DNA of 17,304 nt from JANYIP01 sp031394045 (GTDB taxonomy: Bacteria > Actinomycetota > Actinomycetes > Prado026): positions 1 through 17,304 of the forward strand of contig JANMWN010000015.1 in assembly GCA_031394045.1 (NCBI GenBank), read 5' to 3'. The notes below the pieces were generated by a model, which worked only from the letters and a program-made list of their open reading frames with translations, did not search any database and had not been told where the DNA came from. The first letter of the stretch is position 1. Each line of letters starts with the position of its first letter. A program made the translations under genes and the position numbers. Positions 7,389 to 13,869 of the stretch are shown piece by piece.

Positions 7389-8668
7389 CGGATCCCTGCG
7401 CGCGCTTCTTGCAGGGCCCGGTTCCGGTGGTCGGCGACCGCTCCGGCGTACACGTCGAGCGTCGCGGTCGCGGTAGCAGGCCAGCCGAACCCGGCCGCCT
7501 GCCGGATCGCGCCGGCGCCCAGCAGGGCCAGCCGGTCGGGGGCGCGCAGCAGCCCGCCGATCACCTGCGCCCAGTCGGCCGGGTCGTGGCCCCGCACCAG
7601 GACGCCGGAGCGCCCGTCGGCCACCGCGGTGCGAAGCCCGCCGACCGCCGCAGCGACCACAGGGGTTCCGCAGGCCTGGGCCTCGACGGCGACCAGGCCG
7701 AACGACTCGTTGTGCGAGGGCACCACGGCCAGGGTCGCCGCGCGGTACCAGTCGGCAAGGACGGCCTGCGGAACCGGCGGTGTGAAACGGACGAGGTCAC
7801 GGATGCCCAAGCTCTTGGCTAGGTCGTCCAGGTGGGTCGGGTGGGCCAGACCGCTGCCGGACGGACCGCCGACGACCGCCACGACGAGCCGGTCGCGCAG
7901 CCCCGGGTCGCGGGCCACCATCAGGGCGGCGGCGCGCAGCAGGACGTCGGGCGCCTTGAGCGGCTGGATGCGACCGACGAAGAGCAGGACGTGGGCATCG
8001 GGCGGGAGGTCGAGCCGGCGCCGCGCCGCCAGTCGCGAGGCCGGGGTGAACAGGTCGAGGTCGACGCCCGGGAAGACGCTGGCCACCTTGGCCGGGTCGG
8101 CGCCGTACAGGTCGACGAGCTGGGCCGCCTCGTCCGGGGTGTTGGCCACCAGCCGGTCGGCGAGGTCGACGACCTGCTCCTCGCCGATGACGCGGGCGCT
8201 CGGCTCCGGACTGTCACCCTCGGCGAGCGCGGCGTTCTTGACCTTGGCCATGGTGTGCATCGAGTGCACCAGCGGGACCTGCCACCGCTCGGCCGCCAAC
8301 GACCCGACCTGACCCGAGAGCCAGTAGTGGGAGTGCACGAGGTCGAAGTAGCCGGGCTCGTGCCGGGCCTCGACCCGCAGGACCCCACGGGTGACGGCGC
8401 ACAGCTGGCCGGGGAGGTCCTCCTTGGCCAGGCCCTCGAAGGGGCCGGCCACGACGTGGCGGACCGTCACGCCAGGGCTCAGCGGGACCTCGGCCGGCAG
8501 GTCGCTGCGGGTGGCGCGGGTGAAGATCTCGACCTCGCTGCCGAGGTCGGCCAGCCGGCGGGCCAGCTCGACGACGTAGACGTTCATGCCGCCGGCGTCA
8601 CCGGTGCCGGGCTGGTCGAGCGGTGAGGTGTGCACCGAGAGCATGGCGACGCGTCGCGGGAAGCCCAC
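7385..8668 (-). CDS. mshA: D-inositol-3-phosphate glycosyltransferase MshA (mycothiol synthesis)
   Basis: First enzyme of mycothiol synthesis: it moves GlcNAc from UDP-GlcNAc to inositol phosphate. It is a GT-B fold, GT4-family enzyme. The N-terminal domain has RRVAMLSVHTSPLDQPG, then GDAGGMNVYVVELARRLA, and the VHSHYWLSG and VHSMHTMAKVKN segments typical of MshA. The C-terminal domain has LLFVGRIQPLKAPDVLL and the E-x7-E nucleotide-sugar motif ESFGLVAVE. I chose GTG 8668 because GGAGG lies seven bases upstream, giving 427 residues starting VGFPRRVAML. An in-frame GTG at 8695 would add nine Gly/Pro-rich residues but has only a poor ribosome site. It is followed by coupled ybjN and then gpm. 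Its presence agrees with the mycothiol-dependent enzyme family member at 11222-11986. Confidence 0.95.
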   Translation of the reverse strand: MGFPRRVAMLSVHTSPLDQPGTGDAGGMNVYVVELARRLADLGSEVEIFTRATRSDLPAEVPLSPGVTVRHVVAGPFEGLAKEDLPGQLCAVTRGVLRVEARHEPGYFDLVHSHYWLSGQVGSLAAERWQVPLVHSMHTMAKVKNAALAEGDSPEPSARVIGEEQVVDLADRLVANTPDEAAQLVDLYGADPAKVASVFPGVDLDLFTPASRLAARRRLDLPPDAHVLLFVGRIQPLKAPDVLLRAAALMVARDPGLRDRLVVAVVGGPSGSGLAHPTHLDDLAKSLGIRDLVRFTPPVPQAVLADWYRAATLAVVPSHNESFGLVAVEAQACGTPVVAAAVGGLRTAVADGRSGVLVRGHDPADWAQVIGGLLRAPDRLALLGAGAIRQAAGFGWPATATATLDVYAGAVADHRNRALQEARAGIR

Positions 8669-8828
8669 CGGTCCACCTCCACCTGGTCGTGTCACGCCTT
8701 CGCTGCTGTTCTGGCTGCAACTGCTCTCGCTGCAACCTTCGCCGATCCTCTCCGATTCCGGGGCCGAATCGCATCTTGAACAGCTGGCTCACCCGGTCGG
8801 GACAGTAGGAAGGAGAACAATTGTCGGT

Positions 8829-9275
8829 ATGACGCCCGTCTTCACCACCGAGCGGCTCGGCGCGCAGCCCAAGGTCTGCGAGTCGGTCGAGGCGATGCAC
8901 GGCACGATCGACCGCTGGGCGGCCAGCTCGGGGTCGGCCGGTGGGCCGTGCGGCATCTGGGCGGTGGCGCCTCGCGCGACCGGCGAACCGGTAGCCGAGA
9001 TCGAGGTGGGCTGGGCGCTGCACCCCGGCCACTGGGGTCGGGGCCTGGCGACCGAGGCCGCCGGCGGGGCCCTCGCCCGCGGCTGGACGGCCGGCCTGAC
9101 GGAGATCTACGCCGTCGTCTACCCGGGCAACGACCCGTCGGTAGCGGTCACGCAGCGGCTGGGGATGACGGCCCTAGGACGGACGAAGCGGTGGTACGGC
9201 GCCGAGCTCGACGCCTTCTGGATCTTGCGTCCAGAGGGCCGAGCCGACGACGTACCACCGCTTGCGTACGGCTGA
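8829..9275 (+). CDS. GNAT-family N-acetyltransferase, short and probably eroded
   Basis: Resembles RimJ/RimL-like GNAT acetyltransferases that use acetyl-CoA. The C-terminal two thirds are convincing: IEVGWALHPGHWGRGLATEAA with the acetyl-CoA-binding G-R-G-L-A loop, then AVVYPGNDPSVAVTQRLGMTALG and KRWYGAELDAFW. The N-terminus MTPVFTTERL is typical but jumps straight to AQPKVCESVEAMH. About 25 residues of the usual first strand and helix appear to be missing, and a further piece seems absent between TGEPVA and EIEVGW. The product is 148 residues, against roughly 170-190 for relatives. There is no stop or frameshift, so it may be expressed, but activity is doubtful. ATG 8829 has GGAG about 13 bases upstream. 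Missing segments are judged from memory of the family, not an alignment. Confidence 0.7.
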   Translation: MTPVFTTERLGAQPKVCESVEAMHGTIDRWAASSGSAGGPCGIWAVAPRATGEPVAEIEVGWALHPGHWGRGLATEAAGGALARGWTAGLTEIYAVVYPGNDPSVAVTQRLGMTALGRTKRWYGAELDAFWILRPEGRADDVPPLAYG

Positions 9276-9303
9276 GCTTTGCGGAACTACCAGGGTCCGT
9301 ACG
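9265..9303. terminator. Possible weak hairpin between the GNAT and DUF2516 genes
   Basis: CGTACGG (9265-9271) can pair with CCGTACG (9297-9303), with a 25-base loop holding the 11-base gap between two converging stop codons. Both arms lie inside coding sequence and there is no T-tract. Position favours a shared terminator; structure is weak. Confidence 0.25.
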
Positions 9304-9631
9304 GGCCGTCGGACGACGAGCGTCCACCGCGGCCGCCTTTGCCGCCGTACTGGATCACCTGGGGACGGATCCCGAACAGGTAGACCAGCGCGACGACGAT
9401 GCCGGCCAGACCGACGATGCCCATCCAGCTGGCCATCGACCCGGCGACGAGGAAGACGCCCACGTGACCGGCAGCGGCGAGCCCCAGCACTATCAGCCAG
9501 AAGGCCTTGGGCATCTTGTCGACCGCCTTGAACCCGGCGCTGGGCCGGATCGCGGCATCACCGAACGCCCAGCACTTGATGACCAGGGTCACCAAGGCCA
9601 GTGCGTCGCTGACCAGCGAGACGATGGACAT
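9287..9631 (-). CDS. DUF2516 family small membrane protein
   Basis: Membrane protein of 114 residues with no known function. It has three hydrophobic segments: about 3-27 (IVSLVSDALALVTLVIKCWAFGDAAI), 42-63 (AFWLIVLGLAAAGHVGVFLVAG) and 70-90 (MGIVGLAGIVVALVYLFGI). A Gly/Ser-rich, basic C-terminal tail ends YGPW. This layout and the conserved basic loop between segments 1 and 2 fit DUF2516. It lies 22 bases downstream of the HbhA-like gene. The order HTH regulator, hbhA, DUF2516 protein is the same in Mycobacterium tuberculosis (Rv0474, hbhA, Rv0476), so the three probably form a conserved unit. The start is ATG 9631; the upstream ribosome site is weak. Confidence 0.85.
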   Translation of the reverse strand: MSIVSLVSDALALVTLVIKCWAFGDAAIRPSAGFKAVDKMPKAFWLIVLGLAAAGHVGVFLVAGSMASWMGIVGLAGIVVALVYLFGIRPQVIQYGGKGGRGGRSSSDGPYGPW

Positions 9632-9653
9632 GCCCGAACCCTAGTGGGGCGTG

Positions 9654-10091
9654 CTACTTGGCGGCCGGAGCCGCCTTCTTGACGGCGCGCTTCGTGGCGG
9701 GCTTCTTGGCTGCGACCGGGCTGGTCGCCTGCTTCGCCACCGGAGCCTTCTTCGCCACTGGAGCCTTCTTCGCGGCAGGGGTACCGGTGGACTTCTTGGC
9801 GACCGGGCGGCCGGCGATGTCGCGGACGAGCTTCTCGCCGCGCACGGTCAGGCTGTGCACCGTCTTGGTGGCCGGCTCGACCAGGTCGATGACCTGCTTG
9901 CGGGCGGTCTTGCTGGCGGCGGTGACGGTCTTGCCTGCGGACGTCACGGTCGAGGTGACGGCCGACTGGACCTTCTTGGCCTCCACGGCGGGCAGCTGCT
10001 TGCGTACGTCGATGACGACGTCGCTGGCCTTGGTGCGGACGGTCTCGACGGCCTCGGTGGCGGTCGTGGTGAGCTGGGACAGGACGGACAT
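9654..10091 (-). CDS. HbhA-like protein with lysine-rich C-terminal tail
   Basis: Similar in layout to the mycobacterial heparin-binding haemagglutinin: a helical N-terminal part (about 1-95, rich in Thr/Val/Ala/Lys, starting MSVLSQLTTTATEAVETVRT) and a Lys/Ala/Pro tail (about 98-145) of AKKAPV-type repeats. The protein has 145 residues against about 199 for M. tuberculosis HbhA, so the helical part is shorter. In non-pathogens this kind of protein may bind nucleic acid or cell-surface polymers; the adhesin role should not be assumed. No signal peptide is seen. ATG 10091 is preceded by GGAAGGA at good spacing; an ATG at 10112 overlapping the regulator's stop is less likely. Gene order with the HTH gene and DUF2516 supports the assignment. 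The repeats are also near-tandem at DNA level (18-base units around 9730-9775). Confidence 0.75.
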   Translation of the reverse strand: MSVLSQLTTTATEAVETVRTKASDVVIDVRKQLPAVEAKKVQSAVTSTVTSAGKTVTAASKTARKQVIDLVEPATKTVHSLTVRGEKLVRDIAGRPVAKKSTGTPAAKKAPVAKKAPVAKQATSPVAAKKPATKRAVKKAAPAAK

Positions 10092-10108
10092 GGTGTGGTT
10101 CCTTCCGA

Positions 10109-10504
10109 TCATTCGGCGTGGGGCGGGGCGGCGCTGGCATGCGCACTCCTGTGCGCATGGTTCTCGCGTCGGAACGACTCGTACACATCGAGCACGACGC
10201 GTTTCTGGCGTTCGGTGAGGCCGGTGTCCGCGAGCACCGCGGCGGCGACGGCTGGGTCGCCCTCACGCTCCTCGAGGATGCCGGCCCGCACGTAGAGGGT
10301 CTCTGCGCTGATCCGCAGACCGTTGGCGATCTGCTGCAGGATCTCGGCGCTCGGCTTCTTCAGACCTCGCTCGATCTGGCTGAGGTAGGGGTTGGAGACC
10401 CCCGCGACCTTGGCCAGCTGACGGAGCGAGACCTCGGCCAGCTCGCGCTGCTCGCGGATGAACTCTCCGAGAGATCCGAGGGAAGGACTGTTGAGCGAGG
10501 CCAT
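10109..10504 (-). CDS. XRE-family helix-turn-helix regulator upstream of hbhA-like gene
   Basis: DNA-binding protein of 131 residues. A Cro/C1-type HTH lies at about residues 12-68, with recognition region VSNPYLSQIERGLKKPSAEIL, followed by LRISAETLYVRAGILEE and a C-terminal helix LTERQKRVVLDVYESFRREN. It corresponds in size and position to Rv0474 of M. tuberculosis, which precedes hbhA. I chose ATG 10504; an in-frame GTG at 10519 would add five residues. A 16-base perfect palindrome lies 22 bases upstream and is a good candidate for autoregulation. The gap to the HbhA-like ATG is only 17 bases, so the two are very likely cotranscribed. Confidence 0.88.
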   Translation of the reverse strand: MASLNSPSLGSLGEFIREQRELAEVSLRQLAKVAGVSNPYLSQIERGLKKPSAEILQQIANGLRISAETLYVRAGILEEREGDPAVAAAVLADTGLTERQKRVVLDVYESFRRENHAHRSAHASAAPPHAE

Positions 10505-10526
10505 GGCCCCGAGTCTCACTCATGGT

Positions 10527-10542
10527 GCTTGCTAGAGCAAGC
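10527..10542. promoter_or_regulatory. Perfect palindrome upstream of the XRE regulator (candidate operator)
   Basis: GCTTGCT-AG-AGCAAGC is a perfect 7-2-7 inverted repeat, 22 bases upstream of the regulator's ATG on the minus strand and 74 bases before the divergent tetR start. Such a site would suit a dimeric XRE repressor controlling its own operon, or a regulator acting on both divergent genes. The symmetry is visible; the binder is inferred. Confidence 0.5.
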
Positions 10543-10616
10543 GGGCAGCTAGCGCGTCGACGGTGAGGTCGGTCACACCCTTGACGCGGCGTCGCTGATG
10601 GAGGATGCTCCGAAGC

Positions 10617-11225
10617 ATGTTAGGTGAACCGATCTACGATAGGCAGACCGAACGTCGTTCGGCAACGACCGTCGAGATCCTCGACGCCGCGTGGTTCGTT
10701 GCGCGCGACAAGGGCCTGGCCGACCTCACGCTGCGCGACGTTGGCGCGCGGGTTGGCATGCGAGCGCCTTCGCTCTACTCGTACTTCAGCTCCAAGAATG
10801 CGATCTACGACGCGATGTTCGGCCAAGCGTGGTCGGAGTACCTCACCCTGCTCGAGTCGCTGGCGATGCCACGCTCACCGCGGGCCGGCCTGAAGAAGAT
10901 CGCGCACACGTTCTTCGACTTCGCGGTCGCTGACCTCGCGCGGCACCAGCTGATGAACCAGCGGACGATCCCCGGCTTCGTTCCCACCCCGGAGGCGTAC
11001 GCCCCCTCGGTTCGGGCGCTGGAGCGTACCCATGCCTACCTGGCCGGCTACGGGATCACCTCGCTGGAGCACGGTGACCTCTACACCGCCATCATCGGCG
11101 GCCTCATCGACGCCCAGCAGGCCAACGACCCTGGCGGCGACCGCTGGGCGCGGTTGCTGGACCCGGCCATGGACATGTTCGCCGACTGCATCGGCCTTCC
11201 TGGCCGGGGACGGAGAAGCACATGA
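10617..11225 (+). CDS. TetR/AcrR-family transcriptional regulator
   Basis: Ligand-responsive repressor, first gene of a three-gene operon. The 202-residue protein has the TetR HTH at about residues 16-62: ATTVEILDAAWFVARDKGLA, then LTLRDVGARVGMRAPSLYSYFSSKNAIYDAM, with the typical LYSYFSSK recognition helix. The helical ligand domain follows. ATG 10617 has GGAGG 12 bases upstream; ATG 10605 touches that GGAGG directly, so the later start is preferred (four residues shorter). A 15-base palindrome lies inside codons 11-16, before the HTH, and could be an internal operator. The stop overlaps the next ATG by four bases. The ligand is unknown; the coupled MDMPI-family enzyme suggests an electrophile or thiol-conjugate response, which is inference. 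Confidence 0.9.
   Translation: MLGEPIYDRQTERRSATTVEILDAAWFVARDKGLADLTLRDVGARVGMRAPSLYSYFSSKNAIYDAMFGQAWSEYLTLLESLAMPRSPRAGLKKIAHTFFDFAVADLARHQLMNQRTIPGFVPTPEAYAPSVRALERTHAYLAGYGITSLEHGDLYTAIIGGLIDAQQANDPGGDRWARLLDPAMDMFADCIGLPGRGRRST
10648..10662. promoter_or_regulatory. 15-base palindrome inside the start of tetR
   Basis: CCGAACG-T-CGTTCGG is a perfect 7-1-7 inverted repeat about 30 bases after the tetR start codon, within codons for the N-terminal arm. GAACG/CGTTC half sites are common in TetR-family operators. It may be an autoregulatory operator acting by roadblock, or chance in GC-rich codons. Confidence 0.35.
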
Positions 11226-11986
11226 TTCCGAGTACTGGCGTTGAGGCGCAAGGACGACCCAGGGTCTCCACCCTGGACCGACGCACGCTGATGCGGCTCG
11301 CCAAGACCGAGTACGTACGGGTGGGCGAGCTGTTGCACGGGCTCGACGCCGAGCAGTGGACCCGGCCCACGGAGTGCCCTGGGTGGGACGTCCGGACCAT
11401 GGCCTCGCACGTCCTGGGCATGGCCGAGATGGCCGCCTCGATCCGCGACGGCAGCCGTCAGCAGAAGGCGGCGGGGGCGCGCGGAGGGGTGTTCATCCAT
11501 GCGCTCACCGCTCTGCAGGTCGAGGAGCGCACGACGATGACACCGGGTCAGATCGTCGCGCGGTTCGACGTCGTCGGCCCCAAGGCCGCCCGAGGGCGAC
11601 GGTTGGCACCGTTCTTCGTCCGGCGACGTCGGATGCCCGTCGACCAGCCGGTCGGCGGCGCGCAGGAGGCCTGGACCCTGGGCTACCTCATCGACACGAT
11701 CCTCACCCGCGACCCATGGATGCACCGCGTGGACCTCTCGAGGGCCACCGGATGCGTGCTCGACCTCACTTCAGATCACGACGGGGTCCTCGTCGCCGAC
11801 GTGGTCCAGGAGTGGGCGGCCCGGCACGGTCAGCCGTGCACGCTCCACCTCACCGGGATCGCCGGCGGGCGGTGGACGTTCGGGACCGGTGGCCCCGGCC
11901 TCGAGCTCGACGCCGTCGAGTTCTGCCGCACCCTCGCCGTTCGTGCGCCGGCCGAAGGACTGCTCGCGACCGAGGTCCCCTTCTAG
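11222..11986 (+). CDS. Maleylpyruvate isomerase (MDMPI)-family mycothiol-dependent enzyme
   Basis: Cytoplasmic DinB/MDMPI-fold protein of the family annotated as mycothiol-dependent maleylpyruvate isomerase-like; the actual substrate is unknown. It has 254 residues. The N-terminal four-helix domain shows LDAEQWTRPTECPGWDVRTMASHVLGMAEM, with the conserved metal-ligand His63. The second ligand region reads TRDPWMHRVDLSR, giving Asp164 and His168 where the characterised isomerase has Glu-x3-His. A small C-terminal domain follows (VVQEWAARHGQPCTLHLTG). ATG 11222 overlaps the tetR stop (ATGA), so the two genes are coupled, and a small ABM-like gene follows after 33 bases. Mycothiol is available, since mshA is in the window. 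Conjugation or isomerisation of an electrophile is a reasonable inference, not shown. Confidence 0.85.
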   Translation: MIPSTGVEAQGRPRVSTLDRRTLMRLAKTEYVRVGELLHGLDAEQWTRPTECPGWDVRTMASHVLGMAEMAASIRDGSRQQKAAGARGGVFIHALTALQVEERTTMTPGQIVARFDVVGPKAARGRRLAPFFVRRRRMPVDQPVGGAQEAWTLGYLIDTILTRDPWMHRVDLSRATGCVLDLTSDHDGVLVADVVQEWAARHGQPCTLHLTGIAGGRWTFGTGGPGLELDAVEFCRTLAVRAPAEGLLATEVPF

Positions 11987-12019
11987 CCCGATCTCACCCG
12001 TCCAGATGAAGGAGGCAGC

Positions 12020-12304
12020 ATGCACGTCATGGTGGTCACGATGCAGGTTGACAACACAAGGAGCACCGAGGTTGATCGGCACCTCCGCGAGGACGTCCGC
12101 GGCTGGGCCACACGCCAACCTGGCTTTCAGGGCGGGCAGTGGATCCGCCTGCCAGGCACGGACCGCGCCTTCGGCCTGGTCACGTTCGAGTCCGCCGAGC
12201 AGGCGGAAGCGTCAGCGCAGGGACCGCGGGCACAGCCCCGCGTCGAGGGGCGCGCGTGGAACACCGAGAGCGTCGAGGTCTTCGAGGTGATCGCTCACGC
12301 CTGA
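12020..12304 (+). CDS. Small dimeric alpha-beta barrel (ABM-like) protein
   Basis: Protein of 94 residues whose pattern fits a ferredoxin-like, dimeric alpha-beta barrel, as in antibiotic-biosynthesis-monooxygenase and heme-oxygenase-like small proteins. A strand MHVMVVTMQVDN is followed by a helix (TEVDRHLREDVRGWATRQPG), a strand pair (GGQWIRLPGTDRAFGLVTFES), a second helix (AEQAEASAQG) and a final strand VEVFEVIAHA. A very good AAGGAGG lies seven bases before ATG 12020. It is the last gene of the tetR/MDMPI operon. Its stop region overlaps the tail of the TMEM175 gene on the other strand by ten bases. No catalytic residues can be named; it may be an enzyme or a small-molecule binder. Confidence 0.75.
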   Translation: MHVMVVTMQVDNTRSTEVDRHLREDVRGWATRQPGFQGGQWIRLPGTDRAFGLVTFESAEQAEASAQGPRAQPRVEGRAWNTESVEVFEVIAHA

Positions 12305-12909
12305 GCGTCGCCGAGCTGGTCGAAGCAGTAGTAGACCGCGAGCGCGAAATGGACCAGCAGGGTCAGTGGGGCGCTGATGAAGGCCAGCCCCACGGTCACG
12401 GCGTAGAAGCCGAGCCCAGCGCCGAACCGGGTGATCGAGCGGCGGGCGACATCGACGTCCAGGTCGGGCATCAGCAGGTCCTGGCTCCGCGTCACCGCGA
12501 GCCAGAGCAGCACGAACGTGACCGACATCGCCAGCATCGTGCCGCTGTAGACGGCGGCGGCCACGTGCGCGTCGGCGTCGCCGGCGGTGAGGTACTCCGC
12601 GAGCAGCCGGGTCGGGAACGGGATCGTGGACACGACCAGCAGAAGCAGCAGGTTGGCGAACAGCACGACGCGGTCGACCCGGCGCACGCGTACGAAGATC
12701 GCGTGGTGATTGACCCAGATGATGCCGATCACCATGAAGCTGACCACGAAGGCCGCGAAGTTCGGCCAGAGCTTGCCGAGCGCGTGCGCCAGCGACTGGC
12801 CTTCGAGCTGCTCGCGCGCGGGGACCGCCAGGTCGAGGACCAGCAAGGTGATCGCGATGGCCATCACGCCGTCACTGAACGCCTCGAGGCGCCCGGTGTC
12901 CTCGTTCAT
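12295..12909 (-). CDS. TMEM175-type potassium channel family protein
   Basis: Inner-membrane protein of 204 residues with about six hydrophobic segments. It starts with the family hallmark R-x3-F-S-D-G-V-x-A-I-A-I-T (Arg7, Phe11, Ser12, Asp13, Gly14) in the first helix. Other helices include FAAFVVSFMVIGIIWVNHHAIF, VVLFANLLLLLVVSTIPFPT, AAVYSGTMLAMSVTFVLLW and LGFYAVTVGLAFISAPLTLLVHFALAVYYCF. Bacterial TMEM175 proteins of this length form tetrameric potassium-permeable channels in which the FSDG helix lines the pore. ATG 12909 overlaps the asparaginase stop by four bases (ATGA). It is the last gene of the BKACE-rsiG-asparaginase operon and overlaps the convergent ABM-like gene by ten bases. 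Ion selectivity is not deducible here. Confidence 0.88.
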   Translation of the reverse strand: MNEDTGRLEAFSDGVMAIAITLLVLDLAVPAREQLEGQSLAHALGKLWPNFAAFVVSFMVIGIIWVNHHAIFVRVRRVDRVVLFANLLLLLVVSTIPFPTRLLAEYLTAGDADAHVAAAVYSGTMLAMSVTFVLLWLAVTRSQDLLMPDLDVDVARRSITRFGAGLGFYAVTVGLAFISAPLTLLVHFALAVYYCFDQLGDAQA

Positions 12910-13865
12910 GCGCAGACCAGGGCCACCGCGCGGATGCAGCCCACCGGCTGCCCGCCGCCCAGGAGGTCGAAGGTGAGCTGCTCGGTCACGACCGGTGCCT
13001 CGACGCCGACCGCCTGGAGCGCTGCGGCGCTGACGACCGGCCGGGCCCGCTGGCCTCCGTCGTCGATCTTGAGGGCGATCGCGCGTCCGTCGGCCAGTGC
13101 CACCACCTGGACACCCTCGGCGCCGTCCTTGGCCAGCAGCCCGGGTACGCCCCGCATCAGCGCGGTCACGTCCCGGCGGCTGCCCCCGACCCACTCGGGG
13201 AAGGCGCGCATCGCGTCGGCCACCCGGCGCTCGGGCGTACCCGGGTCGGCGAGCACGCAGGCTCGAGCGGCGCGGGCCAGGCCCTGCAGGGTGATCGCGA
13301 AGGCGGGCGCGCCGCAGCCGTCGACGCCAACCGCCGTGACAGGCTCGCCGGCCAGCCGTTCGAGGCCGGCACGCAGGGCCAGCTGCAGGGGGTGTGCCTG
13401 GTCGCGGTAGGTGGCCGTCGGCCAGCCGTTCTCCATGCAGGTCGCCAGCATCGCGGCGTGCTTGCCGGAGCAGTTCATCGCCAGCGGCTCGGGGCCGTGG
13501 CCTGCGCGCACCCAGTCCCGCTGGGTCTCCGGGTCGTACGGGTAGTCCGCCGGCGTCCGCAGGTCGTCGAGGGTCAGGCCCGCGTCAGCCAGGATCTTGC
13601 GTACGCCGTCGAGATGGAACGGCTCCCCCGAGTGAGAGGCCGCGGCCAGGGCCAACAGCTCGCCCTGCAGGCGCAAGCCGTGGGCGAGCATGGCGGCCGC
13701 CTGCATCGGCTTGTTCGACGAGCGAGGGAAGACCGGGCTCGTGCTGTCGCCGACCGAGAACGCCACCGAGCCGTCCGCCTCCAAGGCCACGACGGAGCCA
13801 CGGTGGTGCCCCTCGACGAAGCCGGACCGGACGACCTCAGCGACCACGGGCAGGGCCGGTCGCAC
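12906..13865 (-). CDS. L-asparaginase II (Rhizobium etli AnsA-type, PF06089)
   Basis: Hydrolyses asparagine to aspartate and ammonia. The 319-residue protein belongs to the Rhizobium-type asparaginase class, unrelated to the E. coli type. Residues matching the active site described for the R. etli enzyme are all visible: S-S-N-K (Ser49, Lys52), the Ser in AAASHSGEPFH, the zinc-site pair in CSGKHAAML (Cys132, Lys135), the second Cys in GVDGCGAPAF (Cys184), and a C-terminal Lys in IALKIDDGG. No signal peptide is seen, so it is cytoplasmic. The start is GTG 13865, four bases after the rsiG stop, with GGGGA upstream. It sits in one tight operon with a BKACE enzyme, an RsiG-like protein and a TMEM175 channel. 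A metabolic link to BKACE is possible but not evident. Confidence 0.93.
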   Translation of the reverse strand: MRPALPVVAEVVRSGFVEGHHRGSVVALEADGSVAFSVGDSTSPVFPRSSNKPMQAAAMLAHGLRLQGELLALAAASHSGEPFHLDGVRKILADAGLTLDDLRTPADYPYDPETQRDWVRAGHGPEPLAMNCSGKHAAMLATCMENGWPTATYRDQAHPLQLALRAGLERLAGEPVTAVGVDGCGAPAFAITLQGLARAARACVLADPGTPERRVADAMRAFPEWVGGSRRDVTALMRGVPGLLAKDGAEGVQVVALADGRAIALKIDDGGQRARPVVSAAALQAVGVEAPVVTEQLTFDLLGGGQPVGCIRAVALVCA

Positions 13866-13869
13866 CCGA

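Noticed and set aside
7128..8312. A 394-codon plus-strand frame opposite ybjN and mshA
   Set aside because: Shadow frame of mshA and ybjN; the product is Arg/Ser/Ala-rich with no domain.
8714..8736. Direct repeat GCTGCAAC (8714-8721 and 8729-8736) upstream of mshA as an operator
   Set aside because: Two eight-base copies in GC-rich DNA with no known matching regulator; could easily be chance.
9654..9800. Reading the Lys/Ala/Pro-rich tail as a histone H1-like protein instead of HbhA-like
   Set aside because: The tail alone fits both, but the helical N-terminal part and the conserved order with the HTH and DUF2516 genes favour the HbhA-like reading.
10581..10609. TTGACG and GATGCT as a sigma-70 promoter giving a leaderless tetR mRNA
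   Set aside because: The -35 is good, but GATGCT lacks the first-position T and second-position A that define a -10, and it overlaps the alternative start codon; not supported enough to list.
12139..13410. A 423-codon plus-strand frame across the TMEM175 and asparaginase genes
   Set aside because: The product is Arg/His/Gln-rich without any family pattern, and the opposite strand encodes two clear, complete proteins with catalytic or pore motifs.
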